Made by a program: the position numbers and the translations under genes. A stretch of 64,000 nucleotides of DNA from Parapedobacter pyrenivorans (GTDB lineage: Bacteria > Bacteroidota > Bacteroidia > Sphingobacteriales > Sphingobacteriaceae), in contig NZ_BMER01000001.1 of assembly GCF_014636865.1 (NCBI RefSeq), positions 1,724,718-1,788,717 on the forward strand, read 5' to 3'. Shown in pieces: positions 28,001 to 36,046 of the stretch. How positions within the stretch are numbered: the stretch's first letter is position 1; every line of letters begins with the position of its first letter. The notes beneath the pieces were generated by a model. It did no database searches. It saw nothing but the letters and a program-made list of their open reading frames with translations, and was not told where the DNA came from.

Positions 28001-28181
28001 AGTAAAGAACCTGCGGATTTATTTCAGCGGATACAACCTGCTGACGTTCACGGGGCTTGATCACATGGATCCGGAACGTCCGGGTCAACGGATAAACAAC
28101 GAACCCGGGGTGGGTGATGTTGACTTGTACAATTATCCGAACAATAAAACGTACACGTTTGGTGCAAGCATTAAATTCTAA
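25038..28181 (+). CDS. SusC/RagA-type TonB-dependent glycan importer
   Basis: I choose the ATG at 25038 (1047 residues), which gives a normal signal peptide (MKKLTYLFYLLIMLAPLYG). Next come a carboxypeptidase-like domain (about 23-105; TIQGRVTDAQTGEALAGVSV), the SusC linker LDEVIVTGYSTTTK, a plug with the family signature DGTAAIYGLRAANGVILVTT, and a long barrel ending in FGASIKF. It imports oligosaccharides across the outer membrane with the SusD partner immediately downstream. The leader is long and carries the GTTAA repeats. Genes after the pair encode GH99-like, GH92 and other enzymes, suggesting an alpha-mannose-containing ligand. Confidence 0.95.
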   Translation: MKKLTYLFYLLIMLAPLYGLAQTRTIQGRVTDAQTGEALAGVSVVANTATGRQQATSTNDEGAYNIQVSGEATTLVFAYVGKTTLTEQIGNRTSISVQLEGDAGQLDEVIVTGYSTTTKATLTGAVSSIGGDDMIRTKNENVVNMLTGKVPGLRVQQRSSAPGDYSTRLDIRGMGDPLVVVDGIPRDKDYFSRMSGDEIESVSVLKDGTAAIYGLRAANGVILVTTKSGGDMDGKVDITFSTNTSLQQFLNVPETTNAIDYFTLRNERNWQDFGGNYMVRRNPLVPEEQFQPYLDGTLTSYNWMDKVFKKTTPQSQHNLSVNGGSDKIQYFFNLGYSKQSGSYRSDDYNSDRWNMRSNIDAQITKRLKARVSLGGIMLNTTKPNGVDWTAYKMTWLTRPNAPFYANDNPLYPNGDPQVLNESVNPMVQTDADYVGYNLNKDRRFNGTFQLEYQIPGVDGLSAKGSYDYAVSLPDYHNYHRTFTVYQYNRDSDTYSPIQKGTPATVTRGVNINNNTNMQLGLFYNKSFGLHNFNNFLLYEETYSNWDSFSAFREMHVDSEYLFAGADANQRAQGGGVGDRSSKSMVGQIDYNYAAKYMFAFKFRYDGSSRFPEGKRFGFFPSVSGAWRVSQENFMKDNVDFVNELKIRASYGEMGDDNAAGNYPPTLGYNLDPNAVGWMFGGGLQGGVTTQPIPNPNLTWYHIKSYNVGLDVSFLQNKLNATFDVFQRDRSGLLATSGAVIPATVGANLPQENLNGDRNYGYEVSLDYRSRVNEFYYNVGGQISATRIKRTDWLETPANNSYDYWRNRTAGRYTNIWWGTESGGMFTNYEDIRNFSVPQGQGALPGDWYLNDWNEDGVINDQDNHPIASIGLPVFNYGISLGASWRGIDLALDFQGVHGVFVKYNELLVEALPFGEQNTLSFFMDRWRPVDPNADYFDASTEWIPGFFPVTGRDGRRTGTNGIQSAAYMRLKTAELGYTLPDRWVSKAGVKNLRIYFSGYNLLTFTGLDHMDPERPGQRINNEPGVGDVDLYNYPNNKTYTFGASIKF

Positions 28182-28278
28182 AAATTATGAAGATGAAACC
28201 TACCATGTCAGCGCCTACTGACTAAAAAGGCGATGAAAATGCAGGTTCCATTAGGCCATTAAAATAAATTATTTTCTG

Positions 28279-30207
28279 ATGAAAAAGAGATTGTTAGCAT
28301 ATATTGCACTGTTAGGTACGCTCGTTTTCTCCCAATGCCGGCAATTGGATTTGGAGCCGAAAGGGATCATGGGTGAGCCGGAACTTTTCGGGACCGAATA
28401 CGGCGTAAAGATGTACTTCACCGGGCTTTACAATTGGCTGCCCATTGAAGATTTTCAGTATTACGCGAACGACGGCTACCGTAGAAACGACTGGGCTACG
28501 GAGAAAAACAGCCAGGGCGCCATGAGCGGCGAGTATTTCAATACTTGGATCAGTGTCGATAACGATGGGTTCGGCTACTGGCCGTACGACCGCATCCGCG
28601 AAGTGAATAACTTTATCCAAAGTTTCCCGAACTATAAAGACAAGTTCCCCGACGAGACGTTTAATAAGTTGTTGGGCGAAGCCCATTTCCTACGGGCTTA
28701 TTTCTATTTCGGCATGGCGAAGCGTTACGGCGGGGTTCCGATCGTAACCGAAGTCCAGAATCCGCTGGCAGGTCCTGAGGTATTGAACGTGTCACGTAAT
28801 ACGGAGTACGATACATGGAAATTCATTCACGACGATCTGCAATTTGCAATTGATAACATGTCCGACGATACTAAGGAAACCGGCCGTGCCAATAAATACG
28901 TAGCCGCCGCCTTGATGTCTCGCGCGATGTTGTACGCCGGTTCCGTTGCAAAATATACCGAATCACTGGGATTTAAGGCCACTGAACTTGCTACCCAGCA
29001 AGGCTTGGCAGGCATGGAACCTTCACAGGCAAATGAGTTCTTCGAGTATGCGGTGGCAGCCGGGAAAGTGGTAGAAACGGGTCCTTTTTCCCTGTATAAC
29101 AAACATGCAGACAAAGCAACCAATTTTGCCAGCCTGTTCCTTGACGCCAGTTCGCCGGAAACCATCTTTGTCAAAGAATACAATAGGAATTCGCCGCGTG
29201 GCAATGCGTTGCAGCATAATTACGACGCATTGATGTCTCCGGCACCCGATATGTCCTCCTTTGTCGGTGCAGAAAGCTTCGTGCCACTCGACTTCATGGA
29301 ATTGTACGACATGCCGGCCTACACCAACCCGGACGGAACTCCCGTTCGCTTTGACAACCGCGGTGACATCCGCGATGGAATGGAACCCCGTGCACGCGGT
29401 ACCATGTACTTAGACGGCGACGAGTTGCGGGGAAAAACGTTCAGTATCCAGCGCGGTATCTACCGGACATTCGACGGTGTTGCCACTGATATCCAACGCG
29501 GTGTGAATTCGGCACCGATCAACAGCAACGGCAACCGCATTTTGGGTGGTAAGGGCTGGACTACCGAAATCAACGGCGTGACCTATACCATCACCGGTGC
29601 ACATGGGAATTTCGAGGATCAAGGCGGCGAGAATAATGCGTTCGGGTCGGCGTTTATCCGTAAATACATCAACCCCGACATGCCGACCGCTGATGTCCGG
29701 GACTGGAGGAGTGATCAATCTTGGGTGGTGTTCCGTTTGGGTGAGGTTTACCTGAATACCGCGGAGGCTTTGTATGAATTGGGTCAACGCGAGGAAGCCT
29801 TTGATTACATCGCGAAGATCCGCGAACGGGCAGGTGCCAAGGTGGTTCGCCCGGCCATTGACATGACAATGACGAACATCGGTTCCATCAACAAGGCCAA
29901 CTACACGTATTCGCTTGAAAAATCGTTGCAGTTCATCCGCGACGAGCGTCAGCGCGAACTATATGCTGAAAATCACTGGTGGTGGGACATCCGCCGCTGG
30001 CGGACAGCCGACCAGATCCTGAACAATTTCCGGCAACGGCTATTGAGCTGTTATTATGTGGCCGATGAAGGGAAATACATTTACCTCGACGAAGATAACC
30101 GGTTTAACCGCCAATGGAATGCCTCCAAGAGTTGTTATTATGAACCGATTCCCTGGGGTGAAATTGGCAAGAACAATAACTTGCTGCCACAAAACCCACT
30201 TTATTAG
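28279..30207 (+). CDS. SusD/RagB-type glycan-binding lipoprotein
   Basis: The 642-residue protein has a lipobox at FSQC (Cys20). The TPR-based SusD fold is recognised by FNKLLGEAHFLRAYFYFGMAKRYGGVPIVT in the N-terminal half, the SusD C-terminal WVVFRLGEVYLNTAEALYELG, and the closing DERQRELYAENHWWWDIRRW. It caps the SusC barrel at the cell surface and binds glycan first. It is longer than typical SusD proteins (500-600 residues). Spacing to SusC is 97 bases, which contain no clear terminator. Confidence 0.95.
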   Translation: MKKRLLAYIALLGTLVFSQCRQLDLEPKGIMGEPELFGTEYGVKMYFTGLYNWLPIEDFQYYANDGYRRNDWATEKNSQGAMSGEYFNTWISVDNDGFGYWPYDRIREVNNFIQSFPNYKDKFPDETFNKLLGEAHFLRAYFYFGMAKRYGGVPIVTEVQNPLAGPEVLNVSRNTEYDTWKFIHDDLQFAIDNMSDDTKETGRANKYVAAALMSRAMLYAGSVAKYTESLGFKATELATQQGLAGMEPSQANEFFEYAVAAGKVVETGPFSLYNKHADKATNFASLFLDASSPETIFVKEYNRNSPRGNALQHNYDALMSPAPDMSSFVGAESFVPLDFMELYDMPAYTNPDGTPVRFDNRGDIRDGMEPRARGTMYLDGDELRGKTFSIQRGIYRTFDGVATDIQRGVNSAPINSNGNRILGGKGWTTEINGVTYTITGAHGNFEDQGGENNAFGSAFIRKYINPDMPTADVRDWRSDQSWVVFRLGEVYLNTAEALYELGQREEAFDYIAKIRERAGAKVVRPAIDMTMTNIGSINKANYTYSLEKSLQFIRDERQRELYAENHWWWDIRRWRTADQILNNFRQRLLSCYYVADEGKYIYLDEDNRFNRQWNASKSCYYEPIPWGEIGKNNNLLPQNPLY

Positions 30208-30229
30208 TTAACGTGTTGATACAAGTATT

Positions 30230-30967
30230 ATGAAGAAGTTAATCATCTATTCAATTTTAGGCGTAATGCTATTGTCGGTTACCTCGTGTTACAAGGCCGA
30301 CAACTGGGACGCACCGAGTGTGCGTGTCCACGGGCGTGTGATTGATTCATACACCGGGGAAAACCTGCTTTCCTCGCAAAACGACTGGAGTATCCGTATC
30401 TGGGAACGAAGCTGGACAGCCTCGGAGCCGACCAATCAAAATTTGCCGGTGAAGCAGGATGGTTCCTATAACAACAGTAAACTGTTTGCTGGAACCTACG
30501 ACATGCTTCCCTACGGCGGTCCGTTCTGGCCGGTTACGGATACCGTAAAAAACGTCGCCTTTAACGGAACTACGGAACAGGACTTTACGGTTACGCCGTA
30601 TCTGCAACTGCTGGATTTTGAAACCCGTTTAGAAGGAACCAACCTTTTTATGAGTTGCCGCCTCAAGGCTCCTATTCGTACGGGATTGCCCAATCTGGTG
30701 GAAGTTAAGCCGTTCCTGAGCCTCACAACGTTTTGCGGTGCAGGTGCGAATAGTAACATCGACATTGGTGAGTATTCCAACAAACGGATACAAATCAACA
30801 AATCGTGGCAAGACGAGGTGGGTGATTCCGAAACCAGTAATGTGTATACCATCGGCCCATTGCCTGTAAAAGCGGGTTATACGTATTACGTCCGTTTGGG
30901 CGCGAATGTGAACGATGCCAACCGGAAATATAACTACACAGAAATTGTGCGGGTAGATGTTCCGTAA
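30230..30967 (+). CDS. DUF3823-type surface lipoprotein
   Basis: The 245-residue lipoprotein (SVTSC, Cys20) starts 22 bases after SusD. The first half is a carboxypeptidase-like beta domain (VRVHGRVIDSYTGENLLSSQ, DWSIRIWERSW, VKQDGSYNNSKLFAGTYDML), the mark of DUF3823. The second half is a further beta domain (NLFMSCRLKAPIRTGLPNLV). Proteins of this family follow SusC/SusD pairs and are thought to be surface glycan-binding accessories. A terminator just downstream makes this the last gene of the SusC-SusD transcript. Confidence 0.85.
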   Translation: MKKLIIYSILGVMLLSVTSCYKADNWDAPSVRVHGRVIDSYTGENLLSSQNDWSIRIWERSWTASEPTNQNLPVKQDGSYNNSKLFAGTYDMLPYGGPFWPVTDTVKNVAFNGTTEQDFTVTPYLQLLDFETRLEGTNLFMSCRLKAPIRTGLPNLVEVKPFLSLTTFCGAGANSNIDIGEYSNKRIQINKSWQDEVGDSETSNVYTIGPLPVKAGYTYYVRLGANVNDANRKYNYTEIVRVDVP

Positions 30968-30984
30968 GGTAGCCTAATCATTTG

Positions 30985-31025
30985 ACGGTTGTCTGGCACC
31001 GCTGCGTGCTGGACAACCGTTTTTT
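30985..31025 (+). terminator. Rho-independent terminator after SusC-SusD-DUF3823
   Basis: Nine-base perfect stem (ACGGTTGTC at 30985-30993 with GACAACCGT at 31012-31020), 18-base loop, then six T residues. It lies 18 bases after the stop and separates the binding genes from the enzyme genes that start at 31102. Confidence 0.88.
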
Positions 31026-31101
31026 ATGGTGCAACCCTGCCATCCAGAACGTTGGCCCGACTGCGTGACCCACTCCATGAAATAAGTTTACGTAAATTGT
31101 T

Positions 31102-32436
31102 ATGACTACACATAATAGATTTTATGCTTTTGTCCTCCTAGGCTTTTCCCTGTTGTTGGCAGCCGCCTGCAAAAAAGGCGGCGGTACGGTTAGTAAGCCC
31201 GGCGATAAACCCGAAGAAGTCCCCGAAGCCGTATACGATGAAACGGGATGTTTATACACGTCATATACCGGATTGGTTATGGCTGGATACCAAGGCTGGT
31301 TTGCCGCAGAAGGTGATGGCTCAAACCGCGGATGGTATCATTACCAAGGCCCTAATAATACATTTAAACCCGGCATTACCAATATTGATTTCTGGCCGGA
31401 TGTATCCGAATATGCAAAAACCTACAAATCCCCCTTCCAATATGCAGATGGCTCGGATGCATACCTGTACAGTCCATATGATGAAGCGAGTGTAGACCTC
31501 CACTTCAAATGGATGAAAGAATACGGATTAGACGGCGTGCATATGCAGCGGTTTGTGGGGGAGATTAAACCATCCAATGCCTCCGGGAAGCGGCACTTCA
31601 ACCAGGTATTGGGCAATGCCTTGAAGGCGGCAAAGAAATACGAGCGGGCAATCAGTGTGATGTATGACCTAAGCGGTTCGAACGGCGAGGACGTTGCTTA
31701 TTTGGAACAGGATTGGAACGAGTTGCAGGAAACGTTTAACTTGTTTGACAATATTGAACACCCCACATACCTGCGGCACAACGGCAAGCCACTGGTCACC
31801 ATCTGGGGAGTCGGCTTTAGCGATGGTCGGCAATATTCGATTGCCGACGTAAGCCGGTTGGTCGACCGCCTGAAAGGCCCATCCAATAGGGTCTCCATTA
31901 TGCTCGGTGTGCCTTATTTCTGGCGGGAACTGAAAAATGATGCCGAAAGTAACCCCGCACTGCATGAACTCATTAAAAATGCAGATATCATTATGCCATG
32001 GGGGGTGGGACGATACAATAACGATACCTATAACAGCACCGCCGCCACCCTGGTCGGAGATATGCTATGGTGTAAACAAAACGGGGTGGATTACGTGCCC
32101 TTGGTGTTTCCGGGGTTCACCTGGGGTAACATGCACAATGATCCGTCGAAGTACAATGAGATTCCGCGCTTGAAAGGGGATTTCCTATGGAGGCAGGTAG
32201 CAGGGGCTAAAGGTGCCGGGGCAGAATCCCTGTACGTGGCAATGTTCGATGAAATCGATGAAGGCACAGCGATTTTCAAATGTGCGCGCGAAAATGAGGT
32301 GCCGCTTAACGGTCATCTGCAATTCATGGGCATTGAACAAGGTTTGGAAACAGACCATTACCTTTGGCTTACCGGTCAGGCAGCTAACTGGTTTCATGGC
32401 GAGTCGGGTTATGGGGCTGCCAAGCCGGATCGATAA
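31102..32436 (+). CDS. GH71/GH99-like glycosidase lipoprotein (copy 1)
   Basis: The 444-residue lipoprotein has lipobox AAAC (Cys23), then a TIM barrel of the GH71/99-like group: YTGLVMAGYQGWFAAEGDGS, YSPYDEASVDLHFKWMKEYG, DGVHMQRFVGEI, GKPLVTIWGVGFSD, and FPGFTWGNMH. Near the C-terminus FDEIDEGTAIF aligns with the NEWHEGTQIE motif of GH99 endo-alpha-mannosidases. Glu384 and Glu387 correspond to the two catalytic glutamates of that family. It probably cleaves an internal alpha-mannosidic bond at the cell surface. A close paralogue without lipobox lies at 37291, suggesting one surface and one periplasmic enzyme. Relatives are often labelled xylosidase without proof. Confidence 0.82.
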   Translation: MTTHNRFYAFVLLGFSLLLAAACKKGGGTVSKPGDKPEEVPEAVYDETGCLYTSYTGLVMAGYQGWFAAEGDGSNRGWYHYQGPNNTFKPGITNIDFWPDVSEYAKTYKSPFQYADGSDAYLYSPYDEASVDLHFKWMKEYGLDGVHMQRFVGEIKPSNASGKRHFNQVLGNALKAAKKYERAISVMYDLSGSNGEDVAYLEQDWNELQETFNLFDNIEHPTYLRHNGKPLVTIWGVGFSDGRQYSIADVSRLVDRLKGPSNRVSIMLGVPYFWRELKNDAESNPALHELIKNADIIMPWGVGRYNNDTYNSTAATLVGDMLWCKQNGVDYVPLVFPGFTWGNMHNDPSKYNEIPRLKGDFLWRQVAGAKGAGAESLYVAMFDEIDEGTAIFKCARENEVPLNGHLQFMGIEQGLETDHYLWLTGQAANWFHGESGYGAAKPDR

Positions 32437-32476
32437 GTTGAGCCACTACTTTCCGAATACGTAACTAATATGATAT

Positions 32477-34753
32477 ATGATAACTGCTAAAACAATCAAG
32501 AACAAGACACGTACATTCCTCTCCTACACATGCATCGCTGCGGTATCGCTCGTCGGCATGCATGGAAACAGCAATGCCGAGGTGCCGGTCAGACAACCCG
32601 TAGATTACGTCAATCCGTATATGGGAAACATCAGCCATTTACTGGTACCTACTTATCCTACGGTTCACCTTCCCAATAGTTTCCTGCGCGTTTATCCAGA
32701 GCGGCATGATTATACCGGCGACCGATTACATGGGCTTCCGCTCATTGTCACCAGTCACCGGGGTAGTTCGGCTTTTAACTTAAGCCCTTTTCAAGGCGAG
32801 AACAAAGACATCCAACCGGTCGTCTCCTACAGCTACGACCAAGAGGTGATCAAGCCTTATGCTTACTCCGTTTACCTAGACGAACAACAGGTCGGCGTTG
32901 ACTTTGCCCTCTCTCATCAATCAGCACTGTATGAATTGGCCTTCCATAAAAAAAACAATCCAGTGTCGATTATCATCAACTCCCGTAACGGGAAATTACG
33001 CTGGGATGGCAAGGCATTGTCCGGGTATCAGTCGCTCGCCAACCATACGAAAGTCTACATCTATTTGGAAACTGCGGAGGCCCCGGCTCAAGCCGTTGTG
33101 TTAAGGGACAACGCATTGGTAGACGGCAACGAAGCCGAAGGGCGGAATGCCGCTATGGTATTGCAATTCGCGGATGGTGTCCGTCAACTAGGTTTACGTT
33201 ATGGTATTTCCTTCATTGATGAAGCCCAGGCGCGAGAAAATCTACGCCGGGAAATTAAGGACTACAATCTCGCTGCATTGAAGGAGACAGGACGCAAAGT
33301 GTGGAACGATGCATTGGGCAAAATCCAGGTTACAGGCGGTAGTCTCGATGATCAGACGGTCTTTTACACGTCACTATACCGCACGTTCGAACGGCCTGTA
33401 AACATTTCCGAAGATGGTCGTTACTTCAGTGCTTTTGACGGTAAAGTACATCACGATGAGGGTATTCCTTTTTTTACGGATGATTGGATTTGGGACGCTT
33501 ACCGGGCACATCACCCGCTGAATGTACTGATTGATACAGAAAAGGAAGAGCACATCCTCCATTCGTTTGTGACGATGGCCGAACAGATGGAACACTTCTG
33601 GTTACCCACGTTTCCGGAGATTACGGGTGATAGCAGGCGGATGAATTCCAACCATGGGGTTGCAACGTTGCTGGATGCCTATGTTAAAGGGGTGAGAGGA
33701 TTTGATCTGGAAAAAGCCTATCAGGCGGCAAAAGGAGCGATTACCGAAAAGACACTGGCTCCGTGGTCGGGTGCACCTGCAGGTGAGTTGGATCGGTTCT
33801 ATAAAGAAAACGGATACATCCCCGCTTTGCGGGAAGGGGAGGAAGAGACGATTCCGGAGGTGAATGGTTTTGAGCGAAGACAACCTGTCGCTGTGACGCT
33901 GGGTACATCATATGACACCTGGTGCCTCGCTCAATTGGCGAAAGCATTGGGCAAAGACGACGAATATGAATATTTCCTCCAGCAATCCTTCAATTACCGA
34001 AATCTATTCCACCCGGAAACCCACTTTTTCCATCCCAAGGATGCAAAGGGGGAATTTATAGAACCCTTCGACTATGTGTTTTCCGGCGGGCAGGGAGCGC
34101 GGGGATATTACGGGGAAAATAATGCCTGGATTTACCGTTGGGACGTGCAGCACAATATTCCCGACCTGATTGCCCTCATGGGAGGCAAAGAAACATTCAT
34201 CAAGAACCTGGATGATATGTTTAATCAACCATTGGGTAAGTCAAAGCAAGATTTCTACGCGCAGCTTCCGGATCATACCGGCAATGTTGGCCAGTTTTCG
34301 ATGGCGAATGAGCCATCGTTGCACATTCCTTACCTCTACAACTATGCCGGTCAGCCATGGAAAACGCAGAAGCGTATCCGGACATTGCTTAAGCAATGGT
34401 TCCGCAATGACCTGATGGGTGTGCCGGGCGATGAAGATGGTGGGGGGATGTCAGCTTTTGTTGTTTTTTCGAAACTGGGTTTTTATCCAGTCACACCGGG
34501 AACACCGAGTTATTCGATTGGCAGTCCCGCATTTGAGCGGGCGATTATCCAACTTCCCAACGGGAAGGTGTTTGAAGTGATTGCAAATAACGTGTCCGAA
34601 ACCAACAAATACATCCAGTCTGCCAAACTGAATGGACAACCGCTTCTCACACCGTGGGTTTCGCATGAGGCCGTGAGTCAGGGAGGAACACTGGAATTTG
34701 AAATGGGTGATAAGGCCAATACCTCTTGGGGAGTAGAAAAACCAAAAGGATAA
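32477..34753 (+). CDS. GH92 alpha-mannosidase
   Basis: This 758-residue exported protein (signal peptide to about residue 35) is a full-length GH92 exo-alpha-mannosidase. It has the N-terminal beta sandwich (VDYVNPYMGNISHLLVPTYP, GSSAFNLSPF), the helical barrel with FFTDDWIWDAYRAHHPL and NNAWIYRWDVQHNIPDLIAL, and MANEPSLHIPYLYNYAGQPW (Glu612). The C-terminal GDEDGGGMSAFVVFSKLGFY has Asp652 and Asp654 as candidate calcium/catalytic-base aspartates. The usual glycine-rich GTGGxGHTFPG motif is replaced by ISHLLVPTYPTVHLP, an atypical feature suggesting an unusual substrate. It would trim terminal mannose after the GH99-like enzymes. A remnant of another GH92 lies at 10007. Confidence 0.9.
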   Translation: MITAKTIKNKTRTFLSYTCIAAVSLVGMHGNSNAEVPVRQPVDYVNPYMGNISHLLVPTYPTVHLPNSFLRVYPERHDYTGDRLHGLPLIVTSHRGSSAFNLSPFQGENKDIQPVVSYSYDQEVIKPYAYSVYLDEQQVGVDFALSHQSALYELAFHKKNNPVSIIINSRNGKLRWDGKALSGYQSLANHTKVYIYLETAEAPAQAVVLRDNALVDGNEAEGRNAAMVLQFADGVRQLGLRYGISFIDEAQARENLRREIKDYNLAALKETGRKVWNDALGKIQVTGGSLDDQTVFYTSLYRTFERPVNISEDGRYFSAFDGKVHHDEGIPFFTDDWIWDAYRAHHPLNVLIDTEKEEHILHSFVTMAEQMEHFWLPTFPEITGDSRRMNSNHGVATLLDAYVKGVRGFDLEKAYQAAKGAITEKTLAPWSGAPAGELDRFYKENGYIPALREGEEETIPEVNGFERRQPVAVTLGTSYDTWCLAQLAKALGKDDEYEYFLQQSFNYRNLFHPETHFFHPKDAKGEFIEPFDYVFSGGQGARGYYGENNAWIYRWDVQHNIPDLIALMGGKETFIKNLDDMFNQPLGKSKQDFYAQLPDHTGNVGQFSMANEPSLHIPYLYNYAGQPWKTQKRIRTLLKQWFRNDLMGVPGDEDGGGMSAFVVFSKLGFYPVTPGTPSYSIGSPAFERAIIQLPNGKVFEVIANNVSETNKYIQSAKLNGQPLLTPWVSHEAVSQGGTLEFEMGDKANTSWGVEKPKG

Positions 34754-34757
34754 AACA

Positions 34758-36020
34758 ATGAACATGAACAGATCAATACGAATATCGGTCGTCGCTTTTC
34801 TGTTATTGCTATTGATGCAAGGCTATACGGTTACGGCAAAAGGCGACATCGATTCATCCTACCATTTCGACAATGGTGTCATATCCCGCCAGGTGTTGTC
34901 AAACTACCTAAGCAGAAGCATTACGCAAGCCGAGGTAATCGCCAGCGACGGCTGTTACAATGACGGGCCTTATCCAAATAAGGAGGACGATTTCCGCATG
35001 CTGAAAAACATCGGGGCGAAGTTTATTGGTCGGTCAATATATTCTTGGGGCAAGGAAAATTTTTTCCTTATGCCCTCATTTTGGGCCAATGCAAAGGCGG
35101 CAATCGATGACTACCACGCATATGACAGTACAGTGGTCTTCCAAGCTGCGATTTTCGAAATCGTGACTGAAAAAGTGGAAGATATACCGGTACCGGCATG
35201 GGTGTTTGAGGCATTCGGCCTGCCCGTCGAACAGCGGAATTTCGGCTACCAAGCGATGCTTAATAGCGAAGGACACAACGTGGATCACTGGCGTAAGGGG
35301 AGCAGTGTGCCCGATATTACCCAACGGGAGACCAGGTTGTTTTTCTATTACCTCGCCCGCAGGTATATGGAAATAGGCATCGAGGCCATCCATTTTGGGC
35401 AAGCGCAATTGATGGCGATGTCTGGCCGTGAAGCGGGTTTGGCAGCTTGGAATGAGTTGCTGGACAAGGTCCGCCTATCGGCGTTGACGGTAGCCCGCCG
35501 AGGCACGGTCATCTGTGACTCCCATTTGCCCAACGGGGGCATGGTCTTAAACGGCGAGTTGCTGTTTGACTACGTTTCGTTTCCGCTCCGTTTGAAAGAA
35601 GTCATTGAAGAACCGCAGAAAGTTGAACTGGAGATAGGGTACTACGACGGTATCTACCAGAAAACGGTGGGTGGGGTCGCACCTAGTGGCTGGACCTGCG
35701 AACGCAGTTTGTTCCTGGTAGAATTTGATAATTTCGGTATCAGCAAGCACCGGGATGAACCCAATTGGAAGGACCATTATGCATGGGGCTACGATGAAAT
35801 CACCTGGTTTTCAAAACAACCCGAAGCTTATCGGAACGAATTCCTCCATTACGCCTACCAATGGGTGAAGAAAGCCGATCCTTACGGATTCTTACAGATG
35901 CCCGGCAGCCGCATCATCACCGGAGCCGAAACCAACCGATACCGCGCAAATACCCGGGGTCCCAATTGCCCAACGGGTAAAAGTCAGGAAAACACCATCA
36001 AAGAAATTTGGGAAAATTAG
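34758..36020 (+). CDS. Exported protein of unknown function, probable glycosidase-like barrel
   Basis: I do not recognise the family of this 420-residue protein. It has a signal peptide (SIRISVVAFLLLLLMQGYTVTAKG), then a mature part rich in aromatic residues. The strand/helix alternation is suggestive of a TIM barrel: MLKNIGAKFIGRSIYSWGKE, YDSTVVFQAAIFEIVTEKV, IEAIHFGQAQLMAMSGRE, RGTVICDSHLPNGGMV, and ERSLFLVEFDNFG. Acidic residues at strand ends (Glu in FEIVTE, Asp in ICDSH, Glu in LVEFD) are candidates for catalysis. It starts 4 bases after GH92 and precedes a beta-helix protein, so it belongs to the same degradative operon. A new glycoside hydrolase or lyase family is possible but unproven. 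Confidence 0.7.
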   Translation: MNMNRSIRISVVAFLLLLLMQGYTVTAKGDIDSSYHFDNGVISRQVLSNYLSRSITQAEVIASDGCYNDGPYPNKEDDFRMLKNIGAKFIGRSIYSWGKENFFLMPSFWANAKAAIDDYHAYDSTVVFQAAIFEIVTEKVEDIPVPAWVFEAFGLPVEQRNFGYQAMLNSEGHNVDHWRKGSSVPDITQRETRLFFYYLARRYMEIGIEAIHFGQAQLMAMSGREAGLAAWNELLDKVRLSALTVARRGTVICDSHLPNGGMVLNGELLFDYVSFPLRLKEVIEEPQKVELEIGYYDGIYQKTVGGVAPSGWTCERSLFLVEFDNFGISKHRDEPNWKDHYAWGYDEITWFSKQPEAYRNEFLHYAYQWVKKADPYGFLQMPGSRIITGAETNRYRANTRGPNCPTGKSQENTIKEIWEN

Positions 36021-36046
36021 TAATCAATTAGTCAAATACCAGATCC

